This document shows positions 44,152 through 54,288 of a stretch of DNA of 64,000 bases, in pieces. The stretch lies in assembly GCF_000255295.1 (NCBI RefSeq), contig NC_017030.1:1860001-1924000 (forward strand). Reading direction: 5' to 3'. The notes below the pieces were generated by a model. The model was given only the letters and a program-made list of their open reading frames with translations. It was not told the origin of the DNA and did not search any database. Position numbers and translations under genes: made by a program. This DNA is from Corallococcus coralloides DSM 2259. Lineage in GTDB: Bacteria; Myxococcota; Myxococcia; Myxococcales; Myxococcaceae. How positions within the stretch are numbered: the stretch's first letter is position 1; every line of letters starts with the position of its first letter.

Positions 44152-44802
44152 ATGCGAGTCGAGTCCATGCGGTCGATGCAGTGGGTGAAGGCGGTGGCGG
44201 TGGGTGCGGCGTTGGTGTCGCTGCCGGCGATGGCCCAGGACATGGCGTCCTCGTCCACGGGACAGGAGCAGCAGCGGCGCGGGGCGTTCCTGCTGGAGCT
44301 GCATCCGCCCGCGCTGGACGGCTCGCTGTACGGCATCCGGGCGGAGGTCGCGCCGTCTAGGGACTCGCGGTTGGCGTTTGGCCTGCTGGGGCGTGCGGGC
44401 GGGTGGAACCGGTCGCTGGGCGCGAAGGCGCGCTTCAGCAACGTGGGCGGCGCCGACGTGAAGCTCAACTTCGGCGTGGGCGTGGACAGCCGCTACACGC
44501 TGGCCTTCCTGGCGGACGGCACGGTGCGTCCGTTCGTGGGGATGACGCTGGGCCTGGAGGAGTTCGTCGCGCGCCCGGACGGCGCGGCGGTGCCGGACCG
44601 GAAGGACTACACGACGACGGCCTTCCTGGAGCCGACGCTGGGCGTGATGTGGCGGCCGGGCTCCGGGCGCGTGGGCCTGTCGGCGCGGGCGGGCCCGGGC
44701 TTCACCTTCACGGACGTGCGCGAGCTCCAGGTGGGCAACAGCAACCTGGGCCTGCGCACGGTGTACCCCACGGCGTCGCTGGGCCTGCTGGTCGTCCTGT
44801 AG
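44152..44802 (+). CDS. Secreted beta-barrel outer membrane protein
   Basis: 216 residues from ATG 44152 with AAAGGAGA upstream. The signal peptide is MRVESMRSMQWVKAVAVGAA with cleavage near AMAQD. The rest alternates Gly- and aromatic-rich beta strands (RLAFGLLGRAGGWNRSLG, DVKLNFGVGVDSRYTLAFL, VRPFVGMTLGLEEFV, ...GLLVVL), as in OmpW/OmpA-like small porins; no terminal Phe is present. Apparently controlled by the divergent TetR. Its function is unknown. Confidence 0.82.
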   Translation: MRVESMRSMQWVKAVAVGAALVSLPAMAQDMASSSTGQEQQRRGAFLLELHPPALDGSLYGIRAEVAPSRDSRLAFGLLGRAGGWNRSLGAKARFSNVGGADVKLNFGVGVDSRYTLAFLADGTVRPFVGMTLGLEEFVARPDGAAVPDRKDYTTTAFLEPTLGVMWRPGSGRVGLSARAGPGFTFTDVRELQVGNSNLGLRTVYPTASLGLLVVL

Positions 44803-44860
44803 TCGACGGGGGCTCCGGAGCGTGCCGTGCGCGGTGGCTGGGTGGCTACACTCGCCACCC

Positions 44861-46000
44861 ATGAGTGCCCCGTTCGAGTCCTACCGCGCCGAGTTCCCCG
44901 TCCTGAAGGAACAGCTCTACCTCAACCACGCCGGGGTCGCGCCCACGAGCACGCGCGCCGCCGCCGCGGTGAAGGCCTGGATGGACGACGTGGTGAATCA
45001 CGGCGTCCTCCATGAGCGCGGCTGGGAGGCCCAGAGCGAGAAGGTGCGCGGGCTCGCCGCGCGCATCATCGGCGCGTCACCGGAAGAGGTGGCCTTCGTG
45101 CGCAACACCAGCCACGGCCTGGGGCTGGTGGCGGAAGGCCTGGACTGGCAACCCGGAGACGAGGTCGCCGTCGCCACGAGCCTCGAGTACCCCTCCAACG
45201 TCTACCCGTGGCTGCACCTCAAGGGCCGGGGCGTGGAGGTCCGCGAGATTCCCACGCCGGACGGCGGCGTGACGCCGGAGGCGGTGGCGTCCGTGCTCAC
45301 TCCGCGCACGCGGCTGGTGGCGGTGTCGTCGGTGCAGTTCGCCACCGGCCACCGCACGGACCTGGATGCGCTGGGCGCATTGTGTGAGCGCTCCGGCGTG
45401 CTCTTGTGCGTGGACGGCATCCAGAGCGTGGGCTGCATCCCCGTGGACGTGAAGAAGAGCCGTGTGCACTTCCTCAGCGCGGACAGCCACAAGTGGATGC
45501 TGGGCATCTCCGGCATCGGCTTCCTGTACGTGGCGAAGGACGTGCTGCCGCGCGTGCGGCCCGCGCTGGTGGGCTGGCGCAGCACCACCGACGCGTGGAA
45601 CTTCAACCGCTCGCACTTCGAGCTGCGCCCGGACGCGGCGAAGTTCGAGGAGGGCAGCGCCGCGTACCCCGGCATCTACGCGATGGGCGCCGCATTGGAA
45701 TTGCTGCTGGAGGTGGGGACGGACGCCATCGGCGCGCGGATTGGCGAGCTGCTGGCCCAGCTGGACGCGGGCCTGCGCGGCCTGGGCTGCGACGTGGGCC
45801 CCGAGCCGAAGGACCGCGCGGGCATCCTCACCTTCCTGCCGCCGGGTGCGAACGTCCGGGCGCTCAGCGCGTACCTGTCGGAGAAGACGGTGTCCCACTC
45901 CGTCCGGCGCGGGCGCATCCGCCTGTCGCCGCACTTCTACAACACGAACGAGGAGATGGACCGGCTGGTGGAGCTGGTGCGCGCGTACCGGCCCGGGTGA
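44861..46000 (+). CDS. PLP-dependent aminotransferase, class V
   Basis: 379 residues. NHAGVAPTSTR starts the fold; VRNTSHGLGLVAEGL binds cofactor; VDGIQSVGCIPVD supplies the Asp; the PLP lysine lies in SADSHKWMLGISGIGFLYV (SHKW). This is the IscS/SufS/kynureninase-like superfamily; the specific reaction cannot be assigned because the cysteine loop of cysteine desulfurases is not evident. Convergent with cysK. Confidence 0.92.
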   Translation: MSAPFESYRAEFPVLKEQLYLNHAGVAPTSTRAAAAVKAWMDDVVNHGVLHERGWEAQSEKVRGLAARIIGASPEEVAFVRNTSHGLGLVAEGLDWQPGDEVAVATSLEYPSNVYPWLHLKGRGVEVREIPTPDGGVTPEAVASVLTPRTRLVAVSSVQFATGHRTDLDALGALCERSGVLLCVDGIQSVGCIPVDVKKSRVHFLSADSHKWMLGISGIGFLYVAKDVLPRVRPALVGWRSTTDAWNFNRSHFELRPDAAKFEEGSAAYPGIYAMGAALELLLEVGTDAIGARIGELLAQLDAGLRGLGCDVGPEPKDRAGILTFLPPGANVRALSAYLSEKTVSHSVRRGRIRLSPHFYNTNEEMDRLVELVRAYRPG

Positions 46001-46031
46001 GGCGTTCCACCCGGACCGCGTCGCGGAACGG

Positions 46032-46952
46032 CTACTGCGCGGGGAAGAGGTTCTCCACGGAGAGGTAGCGCTCGCCGGTGTCGTAGCAGAAGGCGAGCAC
46101 GCGGCTACCGTCGGGGATCTCCGCCAGCTTCTGGTTCACCGCGGACAGCGAGGCGCCGGAGGACACGCCCACGAAGATGCCCTCCTCGCGCGCGGCGCGG
46201 CGGGCGAACTCGAAGGCGTCCTTCTCATCCACCTGGATGGTGCCGTCGAGGGCTTCCGTGTGCAGGTTCTTCGGGATGAAGCCCGCGCCGATGCCCTGGA
46301 TGGGGTGCGGGCCCGGCTGGCCGCCGCTGATGACGGGGGACTTCACCGGCTCCACCGCGAACACCTTCAGCTTGGGCCACTTCGCCTTGAGCACTTCGGC
46401 GCACGCGGTGATGTGGCCGCCGGTGCCCACGCCCGTGATGAGGTAGTCCAGCCCCTCCGGGAAGTCGTTCAGGATTTCCTGCGCGGTGGTGCGCTTGTGG
46501 ATCTCGATGTTGGACTCGTTCTCGAACTGCTGCGGCATCCACGCGTTGGGCGTCTGCGCGACGAGCTCCTGGGCGCGGGCGATGGCGCCCTTCATGCCCT
46601 TGGCGCGCTCCGTCAGGTCGAACTGGGCGCCGTAGGCGGCCAGCACGCGGCGGCGCTCGATGCTCATGGACTCCGGCATCACCAGGATGAGCTTGTAGCC
46701 CTTCACCGCGGCGACCATGGCCAGGCCGATGCCGGTGTTGCCGCTCGTCGGCTCGATGATGACGCTGCCCTCCTTGAGGAGGCCCTTCTTCTCCGCGTCT
46801 TCAATCATCGCCAGGCCGATGCGGTCCTTGATGCTGCCGCCCGGGTTGGCGCGCTCCAGCTTCAGGTGCACCGTCACGCGCGACGGGTACAGCCGGTTGA
46901 TGCGCACGTGCGGCGTGTTGCCAATGGTCTGCAGGATGTTGTCGACCTTCAT
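46032..46952 (-). CDS. cysK: Cysteine synthase A (O-acetylserine sulfhydrylase)
   Basis: 306 residues. PLP-binding Lys42 in [12 protein letters not shown], the substrate loop [12 protein letters not shown] and the cofactor phosphate loop [10 protein letters not shown] are all present. It makes cysteine from O-acetylserine and sulfide. The gene is 41 bp downstream of cysE (serine acetyltransferase), and the two enzymes form the cysteine synthase complex in many bacteria. Confidence 0.96.
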   Translation of the reverse strand: MKVDNILQTIGNTPHVRINRLYPSRVTVHLKLERANPGGSIKDRIGLAMIEDAEKKGLLKEGSVIIEPTSGNTGIGLAMVAAVKGYKLILVMPESMSIERRRVLAAYGAQFDLTERAKGMKGAIARAQELVAQTPNAWMPQQFENESNIEIHKRTTAQEILNDFPEGLDYLITGVGTGGHITACAEVLKAKWPKLKVFAVEPVKSPVISGGQPGPHPIQGIGAGFIPKNLHTEALDGTIQVDEKDAFEFARRAAREEGIFVGVSSGASLSAVNQKLAEIPDGSRVLAFCYDTGERYLSVENLFPAQ

Positions 46953-46993
46953 GGCGTCTCCTGTGAGGGGGAAGGGGCACTGCGTGGGGAAAC

Positions 46994-47839
46994 TCAAATC
47001 TGGTAGTCGAGGACGTCCAGGCCCTCCTCGCCGTGGCGCGCGCGCACCTCGCTGCGGCGGGTGACCACGGACTTGGCGGGCACGCTCTGCGTGAGCCACG
47101 CGTTGCCGGCGATGATGCTGCCCCGGCCCACCACCGTGCCGCCTCCGAGGATGGTGGCGTTCGCGTACACCACGACGTCGTCCTCGATGGTGGGGTGGCG
47201 CTTCTTGTCCGCCAGCGCCTTCTCCACCATCAGCGCGCCCAGCGTGACGCCCTGGTAGAGCTTCACGTTGTCGCCAATCACCGTCGTCTCGCCAACGACC
47301 AGGCCCGTGCCGTGGTCGATGACGAACTTGCGGCCGATGGTGGCGCCCGGGTGGATGTCCACGCCGGTGCGCTGGTGGGCGTACTCGGTGAGCAGCCGCG
47401 GCAGCAGGGGGAAGTTCAGCCGGTGCAGCGCGTTCGCCACGCGGTAGATGGCGATGGCGTAGAAGCCCGGGTAGGTGAGGACGACTTCGTCCACGCTGCG
47501 CGCCGCGGGGTCCGCTTCGAAGATGGCGCGCGCGTCCTGCTGGAGCCACTCATAGAGGTCCGGCAGCTTTGCCATGAAGCGTGACGACAGGCCCGCGTCC
47601 GAGACGGGGTAGTGCGGCGCGAGCAGTGACTGGATGCGCTGGAGGCTCGCCTCCACGGCGGTGACGTCCCGGCGCACGGCGGCGGCGTTGCACTCCAGCC
47701 GCTCCGCGAAGTGGGGGAAGAGCAGCCCCAGCACCTGCGCGACGAACTCCGGCGCCGCCTTGCGCACGTCCGGGGGGAAGCAGTGGCGCTGCCGCGCCTC
47801 CAGCAGGGTGGCAACCAGTCGGGCGTTCGGATCGTCCAT
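46994..47839 (-). CDS. cysE: Serine O-acetyltransferase (EpsC-type CysE)
   Basis: 281 residues with a long N-terminal helical domain and a C-terminal left-handed beta-helix ([19 protein letters not shown], then [21 protein letters not shown]). [19 protein letters not shown] continues the hexapeptide repeats. The C-terminal residue Ile (…LDYQI) is the typical anchor that binds the CysK active site. Operon cysE-cysK; a dyad lies about 50 bp upstream of the start. Confidence 0.94.
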   Translation of the reverse strand: MDDPNARLVATLLEARQRHCFPPDVRKAAPEFVAQVLGLLFPHFAERLECNAAAVRRDVTAVEASLQRIQSLLAPHYPVSDAGLSSRFMAKLPDLYEWLQQDARAIFEADPAARSVDEVVLTYPGFYAIAIYRVANALHRLNFPLLPRLLTEYAHQRTGVDIHPGATIGRKFVIDHGTGLVVGETTVIGDNVKLYQGVTLGALMVEKALADKKRHPTIEDDVVVYANATILGGGTVVGRGSIIAGNAWLTQSVPAKSVVTRRSEVRARHGEEGLDVLDYQI

Positions 47840-47884
47840 GGGGCGTTGCGTCAGAATAACGTGCCGTGACGGCGTTTTCTTTGA

Positions 47885-47898
47885 TTCCGGTGCCGGAA
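47885..47898. promoter_or_regulatory. Dyad upstream of cysE
   Basis: TTCCGGTGCCGGAA is a perfect 6-bp-arm dyad (TTCCGG-N2-CCGGAA). Its right half also pairs with TTTCCGGC at 47925-47932. It is 46-59 bp before the cysE ATG, in the likely promoter region. It may be an operator for a cysteine-responsive regulator, or part of a leader hairpin; neither is proven. Confidence 0.35.
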
Positions 47899-48063
47899 AG
47901 GCTGATGGCGGCGGGATTGGTCTTTTTCCGGCGTCCCGGGGCGTAACGGCTGGGGTCTGGACGTGGATGCCGTTGGCGGGAAAACGTCGCGGATGCCCGG
48001 TCGTCCAGGGGCCGGGATGCGGTGCGCCACGGCACGGGTGAGTCGCGGGGATTACCCAGGGGG

Positions 48064-48900
48064 ATGCCTGAGGGTCACAGCATCCACCGGGTCGCCCGGG
48101 TCCACCGCCGCTGGCTGGTGGGGCGGCGGTTCACGGCCGATTCACCCCAGGGCCGGGGCGAGCTGGCGCACGGGGTGTCCGGGCGGACGTTGCTGAACGT
48201 GGATGCGCACGGCAAGCACCTGTTCCACACGTTCGAAGGGGACGTGCGGCTGCACATCCACCTGGGGCTCTTCGGGCGCATCCGTCACTTCCGGAACGAC
48301 GGGCCGGTGCCTTCCACGGCGTGCCGGCTGCGGCTGGCTTCGGACGGGGCGACGCTGCACCTGTCGGGGCCGTCCGCGTGCGAGCTGTTGTCGCTGGAAG
48401 ACGAGGCCGCGTTGCGCGCGAGGCTGGGCGAGGATCCGCTGCGCGTGGATGCGTCACCGGACCGGGCGTATGCGCGGCTGACGCGGGGACGGATGCCGCT
48501 GGCCCAGGCGCTGCTGGACCAGGGGCGCATCGCGGGCGTGGGGAACATCGTCCGGGCGGAGGCGCTGTTCGTCGCGAAGCTGCCGCCGCTGTTGCCCGCG
48601 TGCGAGCTGGAGCGGGACGCGTTCGACGGGTTGTGGAGTGCGATGCGCGCGCTGTTGCAGGACGGCGTGCGCGACGGGCTCATCGTCACGCCCGGTGCGC
48701 CGCCGCTTCCATCTCCCGGGCGCAAGCGGGCGGAGCGCTTCTGCGTGTACAGCCGCGCGGGCCTGCCATGCCCTCGCTGTGGCGCGAAGGTGACGGGGCA
48801 GGTGCTGGCGGCGCGCACGCTCTACTTCTGCGCCGCGTGCCAGGGCGTGGACCGCGTGCGGCGGTCGCGCCGGAAGCCGGTTTTCGCTCCTGCCCCTTGA
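48064..48900 (+). CDS. Fpg/Nei-family DNA glycosylase (endonuclease VIII-like)
   Basis: 278 residues. Met-Pro-Glu start (MPEGHSIHRVARV) gives the catalytic Pro2-Glu3; HGKHLFHTFEGDVRLHIHLG supplies the beta-clamp Lys, and the helix-two-turn-helix is DQGRIAGVGNIVRAEALF. The C-terminal zinc finger is present (CPRCGAKVTGQVLAARTLYF, then CAACQ). The PEGHSIHR variant is typical of the Nei2 subgroup of actinobacteria and myxobacteria, which removes oxidised pyrimidines. Confidence 0.92.
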   Translation: MPEGHSIHRVARVHRRWLVGRRFTADSPQGRGELAHGVSGRTLLNVDAHGKHLFHTFEGDVRLHIHLGLFGRIRHFRNDGPVPSTACRLRLASDGATLHLSGPSACELLSLEDEAALRARLGEDPLRVDASPDRAYARLTRGRMPLAQALLDQGRIAGVGNIVRAEALFVAKLPPLLPACELERDAFDGLWSAMRALLQDGVRDGLIVTPGAPPLPSPGRKRAERFCVYSRAGLPCPRCGAKVTGQVLAARTLYFCAACQGVDRVRRSRRKPVFAPAP

Positions 48901-48920
48901 GCCTCCTGGCCCTCCCACTC

Positions 48921-50156
48921 TCAGGGCGCGGGCTGCGCGGCGAGCCGGGCGCGGAGCTCGTCCGCGTGCTTCTGGTAGTGCGGCAGGTCCGGGTCCTGAT
49001 GCTCGCGTGCCAGTGAGACGGCGCGCTCGCGATGCGTCAGGGCCTCCTGGAGACGTCCCGCCGCTTCCAGGGCATCCGCCAGGCTGTCGTGCGCGTTGGC
49101 GGAGTCAGGGTGGAGCGAGACGTTGCGCTCGAAGGCGGCGATCGCCTGGGGAAGACGCTTGCCCTTCAGGTGGTGATAGCCCACCCCGTTGAACAGGCGC
49201 TCCTGCGGCACCACCGGGTAGCCCACACGCCTGGACAGCCCCGCGTAGTGCGCCTCCAGGCGCGCCAGGTCTCCGGCCATCTGGAGCTTTTCGGGGACCT
49301 TCCAGCCGTTGAAGAGGAACCGCAGCCCTTCGTACGCCCCGATGTGCGGGATGCTCGCGTGGTCGTCCTGGCCGCGCAGTTCGTCGTAGCGCCACGTGAG
49401 GTTCGCGGGCTTTCGCCTGCGCAGTTCCTGGGTGAGCGTGCGAAGGCGGGCGACGTTGGGCGCCTCCTCCGCGTCCTCGTACAGGTACAGCGCGCGGCCC
49501 GGCGCGGCGAGACGCGCGAAGGCCTCCGGCGCGGTGCGCAGCAGCTCACTGGAGTTCCATTGGATGGACGGGCTGATGGCCACGTAGGCGTTGAAGCTCT
49601 CCGGCTTGTGCGTGAGGACGTGCATCGCGAAGAGGCCGCCGAACGAGTGGCCCACGAGGATCCGGTAGGGCTGCGTGCGGTAGCGCGCCTCCACGGCAGG
49701 GGCGAGCTCCTCGGTGAAGAAGCGCAGGAAGGTGTCCGCATGGCCCGCCTTGGGCGCGACCTCGGAGAGCAGCCGGCCGTCGTCGATGCGCTCCGTCTTG
49801 GAGAAGGGCGGGGTGAGGTCGCGGTCGCGGTCCGTCGTGTTGGGGACCCCGACGACGATCATCTCCGGGAGGTGCCGCGTCCGCGCCAGGAACTCCACCA
49901 TGCCGGCGACGTGGACGAAGTGCGTCTCCGCGTCCAGCACGTAGAGCACCGGGTAGCGCTCGGTGGGAGCGGCCTCGTAGCCGCCGGGGAGGTGGATCAT
50001 CAGCGGCCGCTCCTCCCCCAGCACCTTGGAGGTCAGCGTGATGCGGGTGCCGACGACGATGGGCGTCTCCCCGGCCGCGAGGGCCGCGCTCCCATGAAGG
50101 ACGGACAGCAGGGCGACGCTCCACAACCCACGGCAGAGCAACTGCGACAGGCGCAT
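48921..50156 (-). CDS. Secreted alpha/beta-hydrolase (esterase D type) with TPR tail
   Basis: 411 residues. MRLSQLLCRGLWSVALLSVL plus a cleavage site near ALAA is the signal peptide. The catalytic Ser is in VGHSFGGLFAMHVL, an acid in the YEDAEEAP region, and the His in GQDDHASIPH. The C-terminal ~130 residues contain at least two TPR motifs (LPQAIAAFERNVSLHPDSAN and AHDSLADALEAAGRLQEALT). Such secreted esterase-TPR proteins are known in myxobacteria and Bacteroidetes; the natural ester is unknown. Confidence 0.9.
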   Translation of the reverse strand: MRLSQLLCRGLWSVALLSVLHGSAALAAGETPIVVGTRITLTSKVLGEERPLMIHLPGGYEAAPTERYPVLYVLDAETHFVHVAGMVEFLARTRHLPEMIVVGVPNTTDRDRDLTPPFSKTERIDDGRLLSEVAPKAGHADTFLRFFTEELAPAVEARYRTQPYRILVGHSFGGLFAMHVLTHKPESFNAYVAISPSIQWNSSELLRTAPEAFARLAAPGRALYLYEDAEEAPNVARLRTLTQELRRRKPANLTWRYDELRGQDDHASIPHIGAYEGLRFLFNGWKVPEKLQMAGDLARLEAHYAGLSRRVGYPVVPQERLFNGVGYHHLKGKRLPQAIAAFERNVSLHPDSANAHDSLADALEAAGRLQEALTHRERAVSLAREHQDPDLPHYQKHADELRARLAAQPAP

Positions 50157-50277
50157 GTGAATCCCCCGGGAAAGCCCACGACCGTAGCGAGGGCGTCGGC
50201 GGGTACAAGCGGACAGCCGGAGGCCCTGCTCCCCGCTGACGCTTGCCGACCCGGGGGCCCCTGGGGACGATGAGGTC

Positions 50278-51921
50278 ATGACGACCGCCCTGTCCTATGC
50301 CCATGGCACCAGCACCACCCCGCTGCTGGGGGAGACCATCGGTCAGAACCTGCGCCGCACCGTCGAGCGTTACGGCGACCGCGAGGCGCTGGTGGTGGCC
50401 TCGCAGAACTACCGCGTCACCTGGCGGCAGTTCTGGGACGCGACGACGGCGGTGGCCAAGGGCCTGCTGGCGCTGGGCATCCAGAAGGGGGACCGGGTGG
50501 GGCTCTGGTCGCCCAACCGCTTCGAGTGGACGGTGTCGCAGTACGCGCTCGCGCGCACGGGCGCCATCCTGGTCAACCTCAACCCCGCCTACCGCACGTC
50601 GGAGCTGGAGTACGCGCTCAACCAGGCGGGCGTGAGCGTGCTGCTGCTGGCGAAGGGCTTCCGGCAGACGGACTACACCCAGATGCTGGCGGAGGTGCGG
50701 CCCCGGTGCGCGGGCCTGCGCGAGGCGCTGGTGCTGGACTCGGACTGGGACCGGCTGATGAAGGGGGGCGCGAAGATTGGCGACGACGTGCTGGAGGCGC
50801 GCGAGTTGTCGCTCCAGTTCGATGACCCCATCAACATCCAGTACACGTCCGGCACCACGGGCTTCCCGAAGGGCGCGACGCTGTCGCACCACAACGTGCT
50901 CAACAACGGCTTCTTCGTGGGCGAGGTGCTGCGCTACGGACCGGAGGACCGCGTGTGCATCCCGGTGCCCTTCTACCACTGCTTCGGCATGGTGATGGGC
51001 AACCTGGCCTGCACGTCGCACGGCTCGGCCATGGTGATTCCGGGCGAGGCGTTCGACCCGCTGGCAGTGCTCCAGACGGTGCAGGCCGAGCGCTGTACGT
51101 CGCTCTACGGCGTGCCCACGATGTTCATCGCGGAGCTGGACCACCCGCGCTTTGGCGAGTTCGACCTGCGCACGCTGCGCACCGGCATCATGGCGGGCTC
51201 GCCGTGCCCGGTGGAGGTGATGAAGCAGGTGCAGTCGCGGATGCACATGGGGGAGGTCACCATCTGCTACGGCATGACGGAGACGTCGCCCGTGTCCACG
51301 CAGAACCCGCTGGATGACACGCTGGAGAAGCGCGTGGCCACGGTGGGCCGCGTGCATCCGCACCTGGAGGTGAAGGTGGTGGATCCGGACTCGGGCGCGG
51401 TGGTGCCGCTGGGGCAGCCGGGGGAGCTGTGCACGCGCGGCTACAGCGTGATGCTCGGGTACTGGGAGAACGCGGAGGCCACGGCGGCGGCCATCGACCG
51501 GGCGGGGTGGATGCACACCGGTGACCTGGCGACCATGGACGGGGAGGGCTACGTCAAGATTGTCGGCCGCATCAAGGACATGATCATCCGGGGCGGCGAG
51601 AACGTGTACCCGCGCGAGGTGGAGGAGTTCCTCCACACGCACCCGGAGATTTCCGAAGCGCAGGTCATCGGCGTGCCCAGCGTGAAGTACGGCGAGGAGG
51701 TGATGGCGTGGGTGCGCTTGAAGTCCGGCGCCTCGCTCACGCCGGAGACGCTGACGGCGTTCTGCACCGGCCGCATCTCCACGTTCAAGATTCCCCGCCA
51801 CTGGAAGTTCGTGGACAGCTTCCCGATGACCGTCACCGGCAAGGTGCAGAAGTTCCGCATGCGCGAGGTCTCCATCGCCGAGCTGGGGCTCGGCGACGTG
51901 GCCACCATCAAGACCGCCTGA
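50278..51921 (+). CDS. AMP-binding acyl-CoA synthetase
   Basis: 547 residues. P-loop [18 protein letters not shown], then the A4-A5 motifs [18 protein letters not shown], the hinge [20 protein letters not shown] and the catalytic-Lys region [15 protein letters not shown]. It belongs to the fatty-acyl/short-chain CoA synthetase group near FadD/AcsA-type 3-(methylthio)propionyl ligases; substrate uncertain. Its last 14 bases overlap the convergent TfoX-like gene. Confidence 0.93.
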   Translation: MTTALSYAHGTSTTPLLGETIGQNLRRTVERYGDREALVVASQNYRVTWRQFWDATTAVAKGLLALGIQKGDRVGLWSPNRFEWTVSQYALARTGAILVNLNPAYRTSELEYALNQAGVSVLLLAKGFRQTDYTQMLAEVRPRCAGLREALVLDSDWDRLMKGGAKIGDDVLEARELSLQFDDPINIQYTSGTTGFPKGATLSHHNVLNNGFFVGEVLRYGPEDRVCIPVPFYHCFGMVMGNLACTSHGSAMVIPGEAFDPLAVLQTVQAERCTSLYGVPTMFIAELDHPRFGEFDLRTLRTGIMAGSPCPVEVMKQVQSRMHMGEVTICYGMTETSPVSTQNPLDDTLEKRVATVGRVHPHLEVKVVDPDSGAVVPLGQPGELCTRGYSVMLGYWENAEATAAAIDRAGWMHTGDLATMDGEGYVKIVGRIKDMIIRGGENVYPREVEEFLHTHPEISEAQVIGVPSVKYGEEVMAWVRLKSGASLTPETLTAFCTGRISTFKIPRHWKFVDSFPMTVTGKVQKFRMREVSIAELGLGDVATIKTA

Positions 51922-52312
51922 CGGGCTTCTTCTTCGCGGCGGGCTTCTTCTTCGCGGCGGGGGCCTTCTTCGCGGCCTTCTTCATCGCGGCGCGGTTGGA
52001 GGCCTCCACGGCGCGGCGGGCCCAGGGCAGCAGCCGGCGGCCGTCATCCTCGGCGTCCGTAGGCGGCGTCCAGTAGCTCATGGGCTGTTCCTTGCCGCGG
52101 CTCTGGTAGATGAAGGGCCGGCAGCCCTCGGCCTCGAAGGCGGGGCGGGTGACGTCGTCCGTCTTCAGGTAGAGCTGGCCCTGGATGATGAGGCCGAACA
52201 TCCGGCCGCCGAAGTACAGGCCCCAGCCGCCGAACATCGAGCGGGCCTGCACCGGGCCGAGCGGCTCCAGCAGTTCGACCGTGTACTCCACGAAGCTGTC
52301 CATACGGGGCAT
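51908..52312 (-). CDS. TfoX N-terminal domain protein with basic tail
   Basis: 134 residues from ATG 52312 with GGAGG nearby. The TfoX_N core is visible: [38 protein letters not shown], then [20 protein letters not shown]. In Proteobacteria, TfoX-type proteins regulate competence, but the lone N-domain form has unknown function. The C-terminus carries repeated Lys-Lys-Ala/Pro units ([20 protein letters not shown]), a histone-H1-like tail likely to bind nucleic acid. Confidence 0.88.
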   Translation of the reverse strand: MPRMDSFVEYTVELLEPLGPVQARSMFGGWGLYFGGRMFGLIIQGQLYLKTDDVTRPAFEAEGCRPFIYQSRGKEQPMSYWTPPTDAEDDGRRLLPWARRAVEASNRAAMKKAAKKAPAAKKKPAAKKKPVRRS

Positions 52313-52370
52313 GGGCGAAGTCCTCCGGACGGAGGACTCTAGCGGTCCGGGCCCGTGACATGCGGGCTCA

Positions 52371-52940
52371 TTACACCTCCGTGAAGTACATGCCGGTGGC
52401 GCCGGTGCGCTCCAGTTCAGCCTTCAAGTCCTCGGACACGATGAGGGCGATGGACCAGCCCCAGGGCCGGAAGATCTTCGCGCCACCCACCTTCGACTTG
52501 TCGATGCGCATGACGTCCACGGAGCGGTACTCGCCAATCCGCTCCGGCTGCCCGTGTCGGGCCTCCCAGAATCGGACTCCTTCCGATGCCTGCTCGTCGA
52601 TGCAGCGGATGACCCGGGGAGTGACGAGCATGACGTATTGGTCCGGGTGCTTCGGAATGGTGATGGGAACAAGCTGCACGTCGTCGGCGGCGTGTTCTGC
52701 CAGGAGTGTTGCGAGCTTGACGTGAATGACCGGAACCATGCTCAGCCCCGCCATGGAGAAGTCACGAGGCTTTCCGGGCTCCATGATGGGGACTCGAAGC
52801 GGCCCCGTGAGTCCGACAGGCTTGTCTGTCCTGAACCGCCAGGCGCTATCGACCTCCACTCCGTTCTTGTCGACCGGATCATCCAGATACCAGTAGCCCT
52901 CCTCGGGGTCGCCATGCAGTTCGAAAAAACGATGGGCCAT
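52371..52940 (-). CDS. Imm11/DUF1629-type immunity protein, copy A
   Basis: 189 residues. The core DVQLVPITIPKHPDQYVMLV, VIRCIDEQASEGVRFWEARH, RSVDVMRIDKSKVGGAKIF and the shared end ELERTGATGMYFTEV match the DUF1629/Imm11 pattern and its two paralogues at 58012 and 59981. It directly follows toxin copy A, 10 bp after its stop. It presumably neutralises the paired AHH-type toxin by binding it. Its own toxin is broken, so this is an orphan-like immunity gene. Confidence 0.82.
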   Translation of the reverse strand: MAHRFFELHGDPEEGYWYLDDPVDKNGVEVDSAWRFRTDKPVGLTGPLRVPIMEPGKPRDFSMAGLSMVPVIHVKLATLLAEHAADDVQLVPITIPKHPDQYVMLVTPRVIRCIDEQASEGVRFWEARHGQPERIGEYRSVDVMRIDKSKVGGAKIFRPWGWSIALIVSEDLKAELERTGATGMYFTEV

Positions 52941-52950
52941 GGTGGTTGTC

Positions 52951-54288
52951 TCAACGTCCAGGGCGAGTGGTCAGCAGCTTGTTCAGTTCAGTGCCTGGAG
53001 TTCTTGCTTCTTCAGCAAGCTCCTTGAGCGCGCCCGTCAGTGCATCGCGGCATTGGGTGACAGTCCTGCATTGCTCGGTGGCGTCCAAGAGGCGTCTCAT
53101 CACACGTCGATGATACTCGGCGGGATGAGGACCCCGGTGGCCTGGGACCTCGACGATGTTCTCCGGGTCCTTCAGTTCCATCCCGGCCTTCTTGAAGAGC
53201 TTCCGGAAGAGCGGGGTCCACGGCCCGCCAGTCTTCGAAGACTTCTCATTGCGGATGGTGGCCAGATGATGACGCTGGGGCTTGCCGGACCGCGATGACA
53301 TGGCCACCGCGTTGGGCGCCAGCGCGAGGGTGAAACCGTCGGCCGTCATGGCCACGGAGCGCACGCCACCGAGGGAGACGAACTGGAGGCCCGCCTGTGT
53401 CTCCACCGCGACCGCCGCCTGCGCGGAGCCGGGCAGGGTGGGCGCCTTCATCGCGAGCCCCGCAGTGTTGCCAATCGCCGCCGTGGCCAGCATCACGAAG
53501 CCGCGCGCGGCGTTCCTCCCCATCACCGCTCCGTAGGCTTCGCCCGCGTCGCGCACCTGGAGGAACGTGGTGGCCCCATCCACGTGGCGCACCAACGTCA
53601 CCCAGCCGTCGAGGAGGATCCACGCGGTATCCACGCCCAGGTACGCAATCGCTGTGGCGGTGATGAGGGCGGCCAGTCCCTTGGACACAGGCTCCGGCAT
53701 GGCCCACAACAGCAAGTACATCGTCACGGCGGACGTCATCGTGGCTATGACGGCCTGGGGGCTCGCCATGCCCTTTAGGGCTTCGGCCGTCTCGTTCCAG
53801 ACGGAGTCCATCGCGATGGCCATGGCCAGGGCATAGCGTCCGTCGCTGCCCAGCAAGGGCCCTTCCTCCAGCAACCGCAGGCAGTCCCCCGGCTGCTTGC
53901 GCTTCTTGCCGCACCACTGCTGGTAGCCGCGCGTCAGGTCGTCCGACGCATCCAGAAGCCGTAGCTCCCGTGCCTCTTCCTCACCCAGTGGGACGATTTG
54001 CCGTGTCCGCTCGCGGAAGCCGAAGAGGCCGCTGCGCTCCGGCAGGCCGAACAACTCTCTCGCTTGCCGCAGCGGATGGGCGAAGGGCCGCACGTCCCTG
54101 GCGAGCGTCCTCACCGCCGCCTTGAACTCGTCCTCCTACAGCCGGGCCTCGGAGGCAGACGCGCCTTCCTCCTCCCGGGGCGTGACGACGACCCTCTCGC
54201 CGTCGTCCACTTCCAGGCGCACGACCCGCGTCGTGGCGCAGCCCGAGACCCACAACCCCAGTAGCAGCACCCAACCGAGCTGCTTCAT
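52951..54288 (-). pseudogene. Lipoprotein AHH-type toxin, copy A, broken by nonsense codon
   Basis: Compared with the two intact copies, the gene starts at ATG 54288 (MKQLGWVLLLGLWVSGC, lipobox Cys17) but reads TAG at codon 51 (54136-54138), where copies B and C have GAG. A single G-to-T change explains it. The rest of the frame is intact to the stop at 52951, with HHLATIRNEK, GGPWTPLF and GHRGPHP of the AHH nuclease domain. Restart at GTG 54114 could yield a 387-residue form without a signal peptide. Its ATG overlaps the stop of the S9 peptidase gene by one base. Confidence 0.88.
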
